Source: Hymenobacter mellowenesis (GTDB lineage Bacteria; Bacteroidota; Bacteroidia; Cytophagales; Hymenobacteraceae). Taken from it: DNA of 64,000 nt. A program made the translations under genes and the position numbers. The stretch lies in the NCBI RefSeq assembly GCF_030581005.1, contig NZ_JAUQSX010000007.1, positions 124,001 through 188,000 on the forward strand, given 5' to 3'. Of the stretch, positions 9,040 to 16,899 are shown one piece after another (the first letter of the stretch is position 1; each line of letters opens with the position of its first letter). Under the pieces are notes generated by a model. The model was not told where the DNA came from. It worked only from the letters and a program-made list of their open reading frames with translations, and searched no databases.

Positions 9040-10173
9040 ATGCGTAAATCCCTAAAAGTCTTTTTTATGGCAAGCAGCAGCCTACTGGGCGCGGCAATGA
9101 TAGCCACGGCGGCCTTCGTCAGCCTCAGCCCGCAGCTGGGCGGCAAAGCCACCAAAACCGAGCGCGCGGCCTACGTGAAATCGGGCCACTACAATGCGAA
9201 AGAAGGCGAGTTTGTGAACCTGATTCCGACCCGGGAAATGACCGGCGGCAGCATGCCGTCGGTGATGTGGAAGTTTCTGTTCCATAAATCGCCCCAGGCC
9301 GCGCCGCCCGGCCCGCTGCCGCAGCAGCCGCTCGATTCGTTGGCCATCACCCGCAAGACGCCCGAAATGGTGCGCGTGACGTGGTTCGGCCACTCGGCCA
9401 GCCTGGTTGAAATCGCGGGCCAGAACATCCTGCTCGACCCCATGCTGAGCATCGAAATGGGCCCCGTGAGCTGGGCCACACCCAACCGCTACAACCGCAC
9501 CCTCGCCATCAGCCCGGAAAAGCTGCCGCCCATTGCCGCCGTCCTCATCTCGCACGACCACTACGACCACCTCGACTACGCCACCATTCGCAAAATCAAG
9601 GACAAGGTGGGCCATTTCTATGTGCCGCTGGGCATCGGTCCGCACCTGCGCCGCTGGGGCGTGCCGAATGCGAAAATCGTGGAAATGAACTGGGGCGACA
9701 GCACCCGCCTCGCCAATGGCCTCATGCTGCGCTGCACGCCCAGCCGCCACTTTTCGGGCCGGGGCCTGGGCAACCGCAACTCCACGCTCTGGTGCTCGTG
9801 GGTGATGCAGGCACCGGCCAAACGCGTGTTTTACACCGGCGATGGTGGCTATGGCCCGCACTTCGCCGCCATCGGCCAGCAGTATGGCCCCTTCGATTTG
9901 GCGCTGGTAGAATGTGGGCAGTACAACGACAGCTGGGCCGACATCCACATGAAGCCCGAGCAGAGCGTGCAGGCCGCCCGCGACGTGCGCGCCGCCGTGA
10001 TGCTGCCCGTGCACTGGGGTGCCTTCACCGAATCGCTCCACGCTTGGAACGAGCCCGTAACCCGCGCCACTGCCGAGGCCGCACGGCTGGGCCAAGTGAT
10101 AACGACGCCGCATTTGGGCGAGCCGGTAACTTTGGGCACTGAGCTGCCGCAGTCGCGCTGGTGGGAGAAGTAG
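9040..10173 (+). CDS. Metallo-beta-lactamase-fold hydrolase (NAPE-PLD/UlaG-like)
   Basis: The protein has 377 residues with an N-terminal hydrophobic stretch (residues 8-30), so it is probably membrane-anchored or exported. The zinc-binding motif SHDHYDHLD has His172, His174, Asp176 and His177. Other metal-ligand segments are RHFSGRG, YTGDGGYG and PVHWGAF. WFGHSASLVEI is typical of the NAPE-phospholipase D-like branch. The substrate is unknown. Its TAG stop lies inside the next palindromic repeat. Confidence 0.87.
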   Translation: MRKSLKVFFMASSSLLGAAMIATAAFVSLSPQLGGKATKTERAAYVKSGHYNAKEGEFVNLIPTREMTGGSMPSVMWKFLFHKSPQAAPPGPLPQQPLDSLAITRKTPEMVRVTWFGHSASLVEIAGQNILLDPMLSIEMGPVSWATPNRYNRTLAISPEKLPPIAAVLISHDHYDHLDYATIRKIKDKVGHFYVPLGIGPHLRRWGVPNAKIVEMNWGDSTRLANGLMLRCTPSRHFSGRGLGNRNSTLWCSWVMQAPAKRVFYTGDGGYGPHFAAIGQQYGPFDLALVECGQYNDSWADIHMKPEQSVQAARDVRAAVMLPVHWGAFTESLHAWNEPVTRATAEAARLGQVITTPHLGEPVTLGTELPQSRWWEK

Positions 10174-10255
10174 CGCGAACTTTGTAGTTCGCGTCCCCGC
10201 GCCGTTAGGACCATTCTAATGGCGCGGGGACGCGAACTACAAATGTTCGCGCTAC
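10171..10255. repeat. Palindromic repeat of the TAGCGCG family, overlapping a stop codon
   Basis: The left arm from 10171 and the right arm ending at 10255 pair as TAGCGCGAAC with GTTCGCGCTA, with a long inner complement (GTTCGCGTCCCCGCGCC). The first three bases are the stop codon of the upstream metallo-hydrolase gene. Confidence 0.88.
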
Positions 10256-10264
10256 AGTGCTATT

Positions 10265-10852
10265 ATGCGTTACATCCTGCTGAATAAGCCTTACGAAGTC
10301 CTCACCCAGTTCACCGACGAGCACGGCCGTGCCACGCTCAAGGATTTTGTGCCGGTGCCCAACGTGTACCCCGTCGGCCGACTCGACTTCGACAGCGAAG
10401 GCCTGCTCCTGCTCACCGACGACAAGCAGCTCCAGCACCGCCTCAGCGACCCCAAGTTCAAAGTCCCAAAAACTTACTGGGCTCAGGTAGAAGGCACGAT
10501 TTCCGAAGCAGCTTTGCAGAATTTGCGGCGCGGCGTACAGATAAAAGAAGGCCTCACTGCTCCCGGCGAAGCCACCGAACTGCCCGAGCCGGCCCACCTC
10601 TGGTCGCGCACGCCGCCAATCCGCTACCGCGCCAGTATCCCTACCATTTGGCTGGAAATCCAGATTTCGCAGGGCATGAACCGGCAGGTCCGCAAGATGT
10701 GCGCCGCCGTGGGGCTGCCGTGTTTGCGGCTAGTGCGCGCGGCCATCGGGCCCTTGGGACTGGGTGAACTGCAGCCCGGCCAGTGGCGCGACCTCACGCC
10801 TGAGGAAGTGAATTCGCTGCGGAAAATAAGCGGTACTCTGCGGCGTTTCTAG
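10265..10852 (+). CDS. rluE: RluE-like 23S rRNA pseudouridine synthase
   Basis: The protein has 195 residues of the RsuA/RluB/RluE family, without an S4 domain. The catalytic motif GRLDFDSEGLLLLT carries the nucleophile Asp41. MNRQVRKMCAAVG is the conserved RNA-binding segment. The length is close to Escherichia coli RluE (217), which modifies U2457 of 23S rRNA. The target position is inferred from the family. It is followed after eight bases by the alpha/beta hydrolase gene, so the two may be co-transcribed. Confidence 0.85.
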   Translation: MRYILLNKPYEVLTQFTDEHGRATLKDFVPVPNVYPVGRLDFDSEGLLLLTDDKQLQHRLSDPKFKVPKTYWAQVEGTISEAALQNLRRGVQIKEGLTAPGEATELPEPAHLWSRTPPIRYRASIPTIWLEIQISQGMNRQVRKMCAAVGLPCLRLVRAAIGPLGLGELQPGQWRDLTPEEVNSLRKISGTLRRF

Positions 10853-10859
10853 GTCACAA

Positions 10860-11843
10860 ATGAAAAAACGTTACCGCCGCCGACTTCTAATATTCTTTCT
10901 GGTCGGCTTCGCCGCGATGAACGCCGTGGCCTTCTTCCATGCCTGGCGCTTCACTCATTTCGCCAACGAGCCTGGCCAGCGCTCGCCCAACCCCGAGCAA
11001 CTCAGCTCCGGCCAGAAGCTCTGTCTGCTGCTCACCGGCATCCGCAACCCCAAGCCGCAGAACGGCCCCAAGCCCGGCTTCCCGGTCGAAACCGTCACCA
11101 TCAACAGCCCCAACGGCCCGCTCGAAGCGTGGTACGCCACGCCCGACAGCAGCCAGGCACGCGGCACTGTGGCCCTGTTTCACGGCTACACCAGCAGCAA
11201 GTCGCACCTCACCCACGAGGCCGGCTACTTCCGCCGCCTGGGCTACAACGTACTGCTCGCGGACCAGGCCGGTAACGGCAACTCCGCCGGTTTCCGCACC
11301 ACCGTCGGCTACCGCGAGGCGGACGACGTAGCAGCCATCTTCCACTGGCTTCAAGACTCCGCAAAGTCGTCAGGCTCCCCTCTCTTGGGGAGAGGGGCCG
11401 GGGGTGAGGTTATTTTATACGGCGTCAGCATGGGCGCCGTAGCCGTCCTCCGTGCCGAGGCCGAGCTAGGCATTCGTCCCACCGCCAACATCCTCGAATG
11501 CCCCTACGGCAACATGCGCCAGACGGCCTACAACCGCTTCGCCTCCATGCATGTGCCCGGCTTCCCGATGGCCGATTTGCTGGTGTTCTGGGGCGGCGTG
11601 CAAAACGGCTTCTGGGCCTTCGGCCTCAATGCCGAGCACTACGCCAGCCAAATCCACACGCCCACCCTCCTGCTCTGGGGCACCGCCGACCCGCGCGTGA
11701 CCCGCGCCGAAACCGATGCCATCTTCGCCCACCTCGCCGGCCCCAAAGCCCGCCACGACTTCCCCGGCGTGGGCCACGAGCCCTACTGGCACCGCTACCC
11801 CGCCGACTGGGAGCAGCAGACGCGGGCGTTTCTGAGCCGCTAA
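10860..11843 (+). CDS. Alpha/beta hydrolase with in-frame repeat insertion
   Basis: The protein has 327 residues. An N-terminal transmembrane segment (about residues 8-27) is followed by an alpha/beta hydrolase domain: oxyanion motif FHGYTSS near 107-113, nucleophile Ser190 in GVSMGA, a late Asp in GTADPR and His in GVGHEP. Residues about 171-183 (SGSPLLGRGAGGE) are encoded by a GC-rich palindromic repeat inserted in frame just before the nucleophile strand. The substrate is unknown; such proteins are often annotated as dienelactone-hydrolase-like or BAAT-like. Confidence 0.85.
   Translation: MKKRYRRRLLIFFLVGFAAMNAVAFFHAWRFTHFANEPGQRSPNPEQLSSGQKLCLLLTGIRNPKPQNGPKPGFPVETVTINSPNGPLEAWYATPDSSQARGTVALFHGYTSSKSHLTHEAGYFRRLGYNVLLADQAGNGNSAGFRTTVGYREADDVAAIFHWLQDSAKSSGSPLLGRGAGGEVILYGVSMGAVAVLRAEAELGIRPTANILECPYGNMRQTAYNRFASMHVPGFPMADLLVFWGGVQNGFWAFGLNAEHYASQIHTPTLLLWGTADPRVTRAETDAIFAHLAGPKARHDFPGVGHEPYWHRYPADWEQQTRAFLSR
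11373..11411 (+). repeat. Palindromic repeat inserted in frame in a coding sequence
   Basis: CCCCTCTC and GAGAGGGG form a hairpin, followed by GCCGGGGGTGAGG. The same kind of element is widely dispersed between genes in Bacteroidota. Here its length keeps the reading frame of the alpha/beta hydrolase open. Confidence 0.75.
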
Positions 11844-11879
11844 TTCAATTAATCTTCCCTCTGCTTCTTGTCAGCGGGT

Positions 11880-12464
11880 TCATTGTTTAGGAGGAAACTT
11901 CAGTTGCCACTGCCGCTTTTCGATACTTCTGACATTGGCTTCCTCATGCAATGAATGCAGATAATTGGTGAGAATTATTAATTCATTATCGCTTGGGTCG
12001 CCCAGAAACGGCGTGGGATAAATGGCGTTTCCGTAGCAATTGCGCACTTTCTCTGGCGTATCGTCCACAATCAGAATCCGTTTTGCATCGTAGCCCAGCC
12101 GCCGTACTTTCTTGAGCAGCTTGGCGTATTCGTAATGGCTGGCTCCTTCCAAGCCATAGTATCCATACTCATCAATCCGGGACAAGGCCAGTGGCGTGCA
12201 GCGTGAGCGCCCCCATACAAACACCGGCTTTATTTCCGCTGGAAATATCTTAGCTACCACTTGACTCACGTAATCGTCGCTGGCCGATGACCATACGGCT
12301 AGGTCGAACATCTCTGCACAGGCCCGCAGAAAATCATCCAGCCCGGGGCGCTTGTACACATAGTAGTGGTAAATCTGAAATGCATAATCATCACCCAGCT
12401 TGGTAGCAGTAGCGTGAATAAGCGTTTCATCAAGGTCCAGAATCAGCAGGATTTTACTTTCCAT
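11880..12464 (-). CDS. HAD-family phosphatase of the NLI-interacting-factor (FCP1) type
   Basis: The protein has 194 residues from the ATG at 12464; the longer reading frame upstream lacks family similarity. Catalytic aspartates 10 and 12 lie in LDLDETLIHA, the DxDx(T/V) motif of FCP1/SCP-type phosphatases. RPGLDDFL, VWSSASDDYV and ILIVDDTPEK complete the HAD signature. In eukaryotes this family dephosphorylates the RNA polymerase II tail, but the bacterial substrate is unknown. It is divergent from dnaK and of lower GC than its neighbours. Confidence 0.83.
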   Translation of the reverse strand: MESKILLILDLDETLIHATATKLGDDYAFQIYHYYVYKRPGLDDFLRACAEMFDLAVWSSASDDYVSQVVAKIFPAEIKPVFVWGRSRCTPLALSRIDEYGYYGLEGASHYEYAKLLKKVRRLGYDAKRILIVDDTPEKVRNCYGNAIYPTPFLGDPSDNELIILTNYLHSLHEEANVRSIEKRQWQLKFPPKQ

Positions 12465-12694
12465 AGCGAGTAGCAAGGTAATCCAAGGCTCGTTTCCGCC
12501 CCCTTGGCAGGAAAATTTTGGCCCTTTGAAACAAATCCCGCCACCGCGTCGGATAATCTTCCGCGCCGGGCCGAATCGGTGACAATCTGTCACCAAAACG
12601 ACGCTGGTACGTTGCTTGTAATCCCCCGGTAGCGGCGGCAACGCTGCTTTCAACCTGACACATTCCACTCTCAATCTTAACCAACACACCCCTC

Positions 12695-14620
12695 ATGGGC
12701 AAAATAATCGGCATTGACCTCGGCACCACCAACTCGTGCGTAGCCGTAATGGAAGGCAACGAACCCGTTGTAATTCCCAACAGCGAAGGCCGCCGCACCA
12801 CCCCCAGCATCGTCGCTTTCCTCGACGGGGGCAAAGGCGAGCGCAAAGTGGGCGACCCGGCTAAACGCCAGGCCGTGACCAATCCCAAGAATACGATTTC
12901 CAGCATCAAGCGCTTCATGGGCCGCCACTTCAACGAAGTGACCGCCGAGCAGAAGCACGTTTCCTACGACGTCGTAGCCGGCCCCAACAACACGGTAGCC
13001 GTGAAGATTGGTGACCGCAACTACACGCCGCAGGAAATCTCGGCCATGGTGCTCCAGAAAATGAAGCAAACCGCTGAGGATTACCTCGGCACGACCGTGA
13101 CCGAAGCCGTTATCACGGTGCCCGCTTACTTCAACGACGCCCAGCGCCAGGCCACCAAAGAAGCCGGTGCCATCGCCGGCCTCGACGTGAAGCGCATCAT
13201 CAACGAGCCCACCGCGGCCGCCCTGGCTTACGGCCTGGACAAAAAGCACAAAGACCAGAAAATCGCTGTGTATGACCTCGGCGGTGGTACGTTCGACATT
13301 TCCATTCTGGAGCTTGGCGACGGCGTGTTTGAAGTACTGAGTACCAACGGCGACACCCACCTCGGCGGCGACGACTTCGACCAGGTTATCATCAACTTCC
13401 TCGCCGACCAGTTCAGCAGCGAGAACGAAGGCCTCGACCTGCGCAAGGACCCCATGGCCCTGCAGCGCCTGAAAGAAGCCGCTGAGAAAGCCAAAGTAGA
13501 GCTCTCCAGCTCGACCGAAACCGAAATCAACCTGCCCTACATCACCGCCACGGCCTCCGGCCCCAAGCACCTGGTGGTGAAACTGAGCCGCGCCAAGTTC
13601 GAGCAGCTCGCCGACGACCTCGTGCGCCGCTCGATGGACCCGGTGAAAAAAGCCCTGCAGGACGCTGGCCTGAGCACGTCGGACATCGATGAGGTTATCC
13701 TCGTGGGTGGCTCGACCCGCATTCCACGCATCCAGGAGGAAGTAGAGAAGTTCTTCGGCAAGAAGCCTTCGAAAGGCGTGAACCCCGACGAAGTGGTGGC
13801 CATCGGTGCCGCCATCCAGGGCGGTGTGCTGACTGGCGAAGTGAAGGACGTGCTGCTGCTCGACGTGACCCCGCTCTCGCTGGGCATTGAGACGATGGGC
13901 GGCGTGATGACCAAGCTCATCGAGTCGAACACGACCATTCCGACCAAGAAATCGGAGACTTTCTCGACGGCTTCGGACAACCAGCCTTCGGTGGAAATCC
14001 ACGTGCTGCAAGGCGAGCGCCCGCTGGCCAGCCAGAACCGCACCATCGGCAAATTCCACCTCGACAGCATCCCGCCCGCACCCCGTGGCGTGCCGCAAAT
14101 TGAGGTAATCTTCGACATCGACGCCAACGGCATCCTGAACGTAACCGCCAAGGACAAGGGCACCGGCAAAGAGCAGAAAATCCGCATCGAAGCCAGCAGC
14201 GGCCTGAGCGAGGACGACATCAAGCGCATGCGCGACGAAGCTGCCGCCAACGCCGACGCCGACAAAGCCGAAACCGAGCGCATCGGCAAAATGAACGCCG
14301 CTGATTCGATGATTTTCCAGACCGAGAAGCAGTTGAAAGAGTACGGTGAGAAGCTGAGCGGTGGCAACAAAACCGCCATCGAAGGCGCCCTGGCCGACCT
14401 CAAATCGGCCCACGAAGCCAAAGACCTCGCCCGCATCGACACCGCCATGGAGGCCATCAATGCTGCCTGGCAGGCTGCCTCGCAGGAGATGTACGCCGCC
14501 GGTGGCGCCGAAGGTGGACAGCCTGGTGCCGACGGCCAGCCGCAAGGCGGCAACGGCCAAGGCCAGCCCGCTGGCGACCACGTGACCGACGTGGACTACG
14601 AAGAAGTAGACGGCAAATAA
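12695..14620 (+). CDS. dnaK: Chaperone DnaK (Hsp70)
   Basis: This ATP-dependent protein-folding chaperone works with DnaJ and GrpE in the cytoplasm. It has 641 residues, full length. The N-terminal GIDLGTTNSCVAVMEG phosphate-binding motif, VPAYFNDAQRQATK, the IAVYDLGGGTFD segment and VGGSTRIP define the ATPase domain. The substrate-binding domain follows, ending in a Gly/Gln-rich tail with TDVDYEEVD, typical of bacterial DnaK. No dnaJ or grpE is adjacent. A strong terminator lies downstream, and the phage begins just after it. Confidence 0.98.
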   Translation: MGKIIGIDLGTTNSCVAVMEGNEPVVIPNSEGRRTTPSIVAFLDGGKGERKVGDPAKRQAVTNPKNTISSIKRFMGRHFNEVTAEQKHVSYDVVAGPNNTVAVKIGDRNYTPQEISAMVLQKMKQTAEDYLGTTVTEAVITVPAYFNDAQRQATKEAGAIAGLDVKRIINEPTAAALAYGLDKKHKDQKIAVYDLGGGTFDISILELGDGVFEVLSTNGDTHLGGDDFDQVIINFLADQFSSENEGLDLRKDPMALQRLKEAAEKAKVELSSSTETEINLPYITATASGPKHLVVKLSRAKFEQLADDLVRRSMDPVKKALQDAGLSTSDIDEVILVGGSTRIPRIQEEVEKFFGKKPSKGVNPDEVVAIGAAIQGGVLTGEVKDVLLLDVTPLSLGIETMGGVMTKLIESNTTIPTKKSETFSTASDNQPSVEIHVLQGERPLASQNRTIGKFHLDSIPPAPRGVPQIEVIFDIDANGILNVTAKDKGTGKEQKIRIEASSGLSEDDIKRMRDEAAANADADKAETERIGKMNAADSMIFQTEKQLKEYGEKLSGGNKTAIEGALADLKSAHEAKDLARIDTAMEAINAAWQAASQEMYAAGGAEGGQPGADGQPQGGNGQGQPAGDHVTDVDYEEVDGK

Positions 14621-14624
14621 GGAC

Positions 14625-14665
14625 CACGGATTCGCTCGGATTTTTCGGATTCCACGGATTTTGTG
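14625..14665 (+). repeat. Degenerate CGGATT direct-repeat tract
   Basis: Four near copies of ACGGATT/TCGGATT occur back to back after the dnaK stop. Similar tracts are dispersed in Bacteroidota genomes. No function is evident. Confidence 0.5.
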
Positions 14666-14671
14666 ACTGAT

Positions 14672-14706
14672 TGAAAAGGCCGGAGGCGTGAGCTTCCGGC
14701 CTTTTT
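14672..14706 (+). terminator. Intrinsic terminator after dnaK
   Basis: AAAGGCCGGA pairs with TCCGGCCTTT around a short loop, followed by five T. It is the last clearly chromosomal feature before the composition changes. Confidence 0.92.
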
Positions 14707-14734
14707 GCGTTATTTGTTGGCCCGCACTCGGCGG

Positions 14735-14780
14735 CCCCTATCCCAAGGGTCCTGACTGGTCCCAAAACTAGGGAATGTTT
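14735..14780. other. Junction between chromosome and phage DNA
   Basis: Up to about 14,735 the sequence is CpG-rich chromosomal DNA. From about 14,740 it has the phage style: frequent GGGAAT, TATTCC, GGGAAG and CTTCCC words, small minus-strand genes and CCC-ATG starts. I see no integrase, no tRNA gene, no insertion-sequence end and no direct repeat that could be called an attachment site. The exact base cannot be fixed without the other end. Confidence 0.6.
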
Positions 14781-14814
14781 GGGGAAGTCTGACACAGGAA
14801 CTGACACATGACAC

Positions 14815-15090
14815 CTACTCTTCAGGGAATAATTGGAAGTGGGTGGGTTGTGGGTCATGGGTAATCCAAGAAATTAGCCTTCCGTCTTCATCCAGCTCTG
14901 ACCACCTCCACTTGAAGGACTCCAGCCAGGAATCCAACCAATGTTTGTCTACCACAAAGTCAGGGTCCTCCTCATAACTTCCCTCACCCTCGCTCCCATC
15001 CGGGAATAGAAGTTTACACCACCGGCATTCTCCCTGCCAGTCATTCTCCCCATTACAGGGAATCCATTCAGGGGTTGGGTTAAGGTCCAT
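14815..15090 (-). CDS. Phage protein, Cys-containing, unknown
   Basis: The protein has 91 residues, acidic and Trp-rich. CNGENDWQGECRWC near residues 12-25 places three cysteines that could hold a metal together with a further ligand. It is the leftmost phage gene and overlaps the next gene upstream (15080-15268) by 11 bases, which supports both as real. I recognise no family. Confidence 0.65.
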   Translation of the reverse strand: MDLNPTPEWIPCNGENDWQGECRWCKLLFPDGSEGEGSYEEDPDFVVDKHWLDSWLESFKWRWSELDEDGRLISWITHDPQPTHFQLFPEE

Positions 15091-15268
15091 CGGGAGAGTC
15101 TTGGGGGTAGTTAACGGTTACACCATGGAAGTCTTTGGGGACTAACCCATCCTCACAGTGGACACAGGGAACAGCAGGTTTACTGCCCAGGTAATAGGTT
15201 TCCCCACTACCCTCACAGAAGATGCACACTTCCCACTTCTCTTCTTCCTCAGGGGTTAACTGTCTCAT
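15080..15268 (-). CDS. Small zinc-finger-like phage protein
   Basis: The protein has 62 residues with two CxxC pairs, CIFCEGSGE and PCVHCEDG, spaced like one zinc-binding unit of the DnaJ cysteine-rich (CxxCxGxG) type. It probably binds one zinc ion, but the partner is unknown. It lies in the packed minus-strand early array. Confidence 0.65.
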   Translation of the reverse strand: MRQLTPEEEEKWEVCIFCEGSGETYYLGSKPAVPCVHCEDGLVPKDFHGVTVNYPQDSPDGP

Positions 15269-15863
15269 GTTGGGCTAGGGTTTTAGTGTACACCTCCTTA
15301 ATAGCCTTCACACCACAGGGTAGTAGATTTCTACTCCCAATCCCGGCAAAGGACTGGGTGAGGATTGGGGTATCCGTAAACCCTTTCTGGGCCAATTCCT
15401 CATGGGGGACAAACTTCCCATCTAGGTATTCCCAGAAGAACCACTTCCCTTGGGCCTGGTCAAATACATACACACGTTTTCCCATCTGGATGGCCATTTC
15501 CACAGTCCACCCTGTTCCCCCCGCTACCACTTCCTTTCCCGAGGTATTCCGGAAACCCTTGTCCAACCCACCCACAGGAATGATGGTGGAGATGGCATAC
15601 AGGGCTTGGCAGTGGTAGGCTTGGAACCAGTTCCTTTTCACCAGGTTAATGCCTTGGAACTTGAAAGGTCTACCCAGGACTTGGGCCGCCAGGTTAACAG
15701 CCTGGTCTATCTGGTGGGGGAGGTCAGTGGGAAGATGGAGCAGGTCCTGTGTGGTCCAGTGTCTAACCTCCAAGAGAAGTCCAGACTCCTTACCCAACTT
15801 AGCCCATTGGACGTCTGCTCCGGCTGCACCCCCACTGTGGAGGGTATAATTAGAACTGGGCAT
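15249..15863 (-). CDS. SLOG-superfamily nucleotide-binding protein
   Basis: The protein has 204 residues from the ATG at 15863. LHSGGAAGADVQWAKLG at the N-terminus is the SLOG (DprA/LOG-like) signature GGAxGAD. VAGGTGWTVEMAIQMGK gives the second phosphate-binding loop, and FAGIGSRNLLP follows near the C-terminus. In many relatives the GIGSR strand is at the N-terminus, so the strand order here looks circularly permuted. SLOG proteins bind nucleotides or nucleotide-derived signals, but the ligand here is unknown. The start overlaps the stop of the upstream coiled-coil gene by 14 bases. Confidence 0.7.
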   Translation of the reverse strand: MPSSNYTLHSGGAAGADVQWAKLGKESGLLLEVRHWTTQDLLHLPTDLPHQIDQAVNLAAQVLGRPFKFQGINLVKRNWFQAYHCQALYAISTIIPVGGLDKGFRNTSGKEVVAGGTGWTVEMAIQMGKRVYVFDQAQGKWFFWEYLDGKFVPHEELAQKGFTDTPILTQSFAGIGSRNLLPCGVKAIKEVYTKTLAQHETVNP

Positions 15864-16374
15864 ACTTCTCAAGGTCTTCTTTGGCTTCCTCCAGTAGGGA
15901 AGTCAGGTGGTAGTTGTCTTCCTTCAGGTCCTGGACTGTATCCCGGAGTTCTTCCACTTCCTGGGAATGGTCCTGGGTCAGTACATCAAGGGTGGATTCC
16001 ACACCATGTTGGTTGATATATTCCTCCAACTTCTGGGCGTAGATGTCCAGCATTATGTCAGAAGTGGAATTGAGCAGGATGAGGGGAATGTCCAGGGCTT
16101 TGGCCACCCTCTCTTGGTCATAGTCTGCCATGTCCTCCACCCAGGCACAGATGTCATAAACATAAGGGGTTTCCTCTGACTTGGCTTCAGCAGTGGCCAG
16201 TTCTCCTTCCAAGTCAACCTTCTCTTCCTCCAGTTCGTCAATCTTGTGGTCTCGGGACTTCAACTCTTCCTCCTGTTCATACAAAAAATCACTCACTTCC
16301 TCCAACAGGTCATCGGGGACCTTCCCTTCCAACTTCAACAGCAACTTCTCTAAGGGGGTGGGTTCTTTGGTCAT
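15850..16374 (-). CDS. Coiled-coil phage protein, unknown
   Basis: The protein has 174 residues and is strongly acidic. Heptad-like Glu/Lys/Leu-rich stretches at about residues 25-65 and 135-170 predict two coiled coils flanking a compact middle (YVYDICAWVEDMADYD). Its ATG overlaps the stop of the upstream membrane-protein gene by ATGA, showing translational coupling. The function is unknown. Confidence 0.7.
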   Translation of the reverse strand: MTKEPTPLEKLLLKLEGKVPDDLLEEVSDFLYEQEEELKSRDHKIDELEEEKVDLEGELATAEAKSEETPYVYDICAWVEDMADYDQERVAKALDIPLILLNSTSDIMLDIYAQKLEEYINQHGVESTLDVLTQDHSQEVEELRDTVQDLKEDNYHLTSLLEEAKEDLEKYAQF

Positions 16375-16601
16375 GGTCTCTTAACTAGGTAATGGTAAAC
16401 TCTGAGGGTATAGCACTTCCCGTATTGCCACAGGGACTTGATTAGGAAGTACTGGGCCACCCCGGGAGTTAGGGAAAAGGCCATACTGGGTAGGAAGATG
16501 TTCCACTCCCAGTGTTCCCGGTCCTTCCATCCTTCCACGGCGTACAGGGTACCCAATAGGAGGAATGTGATGGCCCAGGTATTAAATAGGACTACTGTCA
16601 T
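16371..16601 (-). CDS. Small phage membrane protein
   Basis: The protein has 76 residues with two hydrophobic segments (about residues 3-21 and 34-54) and a basic C-terminus. It is probably an inner-membrane protein. Its stop overlaps the next start as ATGA. No family is recognised. Confidence 0.65.
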   Translation of the reverse strand: MTVVLFNTWAITFLLLGTLYAVEGWKDREHWEWNIFLPSMAFSLTPGVAQYFLIKSLWQYGKCYTLRVYHYLVKRP

Positions 16602-16612
16602 TCATGGGTGGG

Positions 16613-16801
16613 TTATGGTTTGGTGGGAAGTTGGACACCTTTCTCGGTGAGTTTCTGGGCCAGTGCCCTCATCCATACTCTCTGGGGGTTTTCTTGTAGA
16701 TATACATTAACCCGGGTTGTCACAGGGAACTCATCATGTGTTGTACCTAGACAGTGGTCAACACCCAGTTCTACCAATGACTGTTCAATAAGGTCTTCCA
16801 T
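16613..16801 (-). CDS. Small phage protein, unknown
   Basis: The protein has 62 residues, with the start ATG at 16801. It is mixed charge and contains one Cys and one His pair (DHC, THDE). No family is recognised. It is supported mainly by tight packing and coding style. Confidence 0.55.
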   Translation of the reverse strand: MEDLIEQSLVELGVDHCLGTTHDEFPVTTRVNVYLQENPQRVWMRALAQKLTEKGVQLPTKP

Positions 16802-16805
16802 GGGG

Positions 16806-16886
16806 TTAATTAGAACTAATGGTGGAAAAGAGGACCTTGTTCACTTGGGTCAGGTCATAGGAATACAGGGAAGGGAGACACTTCAT
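16806..16886 (-). CDS. Putative 26-residue peptide
   Basis: A short frame (MKCLPSLYSYDLTQVNKVLF and six more residues) starts after the CCCA-ATG context common in this phage. It fills the gap between the HNH gene and the next small gene. It could be a leftover of a gene displaced by the HNH insertion. The evidence is weak. Confidence 0.4.
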   Translation of the reverse strand: MKCLPSLYSYDLTQVNKVLFSTISSN

Positions 16887-16899
16887 TGGGCTTACACTG

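Noticed and set aside
12677..14581. A 634-codon open frame opposite dnaK
   Set aside because: It mirrors dnaK codon structure (GC-rich third positions leave the antisense frame open) and has low-complexity His/Gly/Val sequence with no family pattern.
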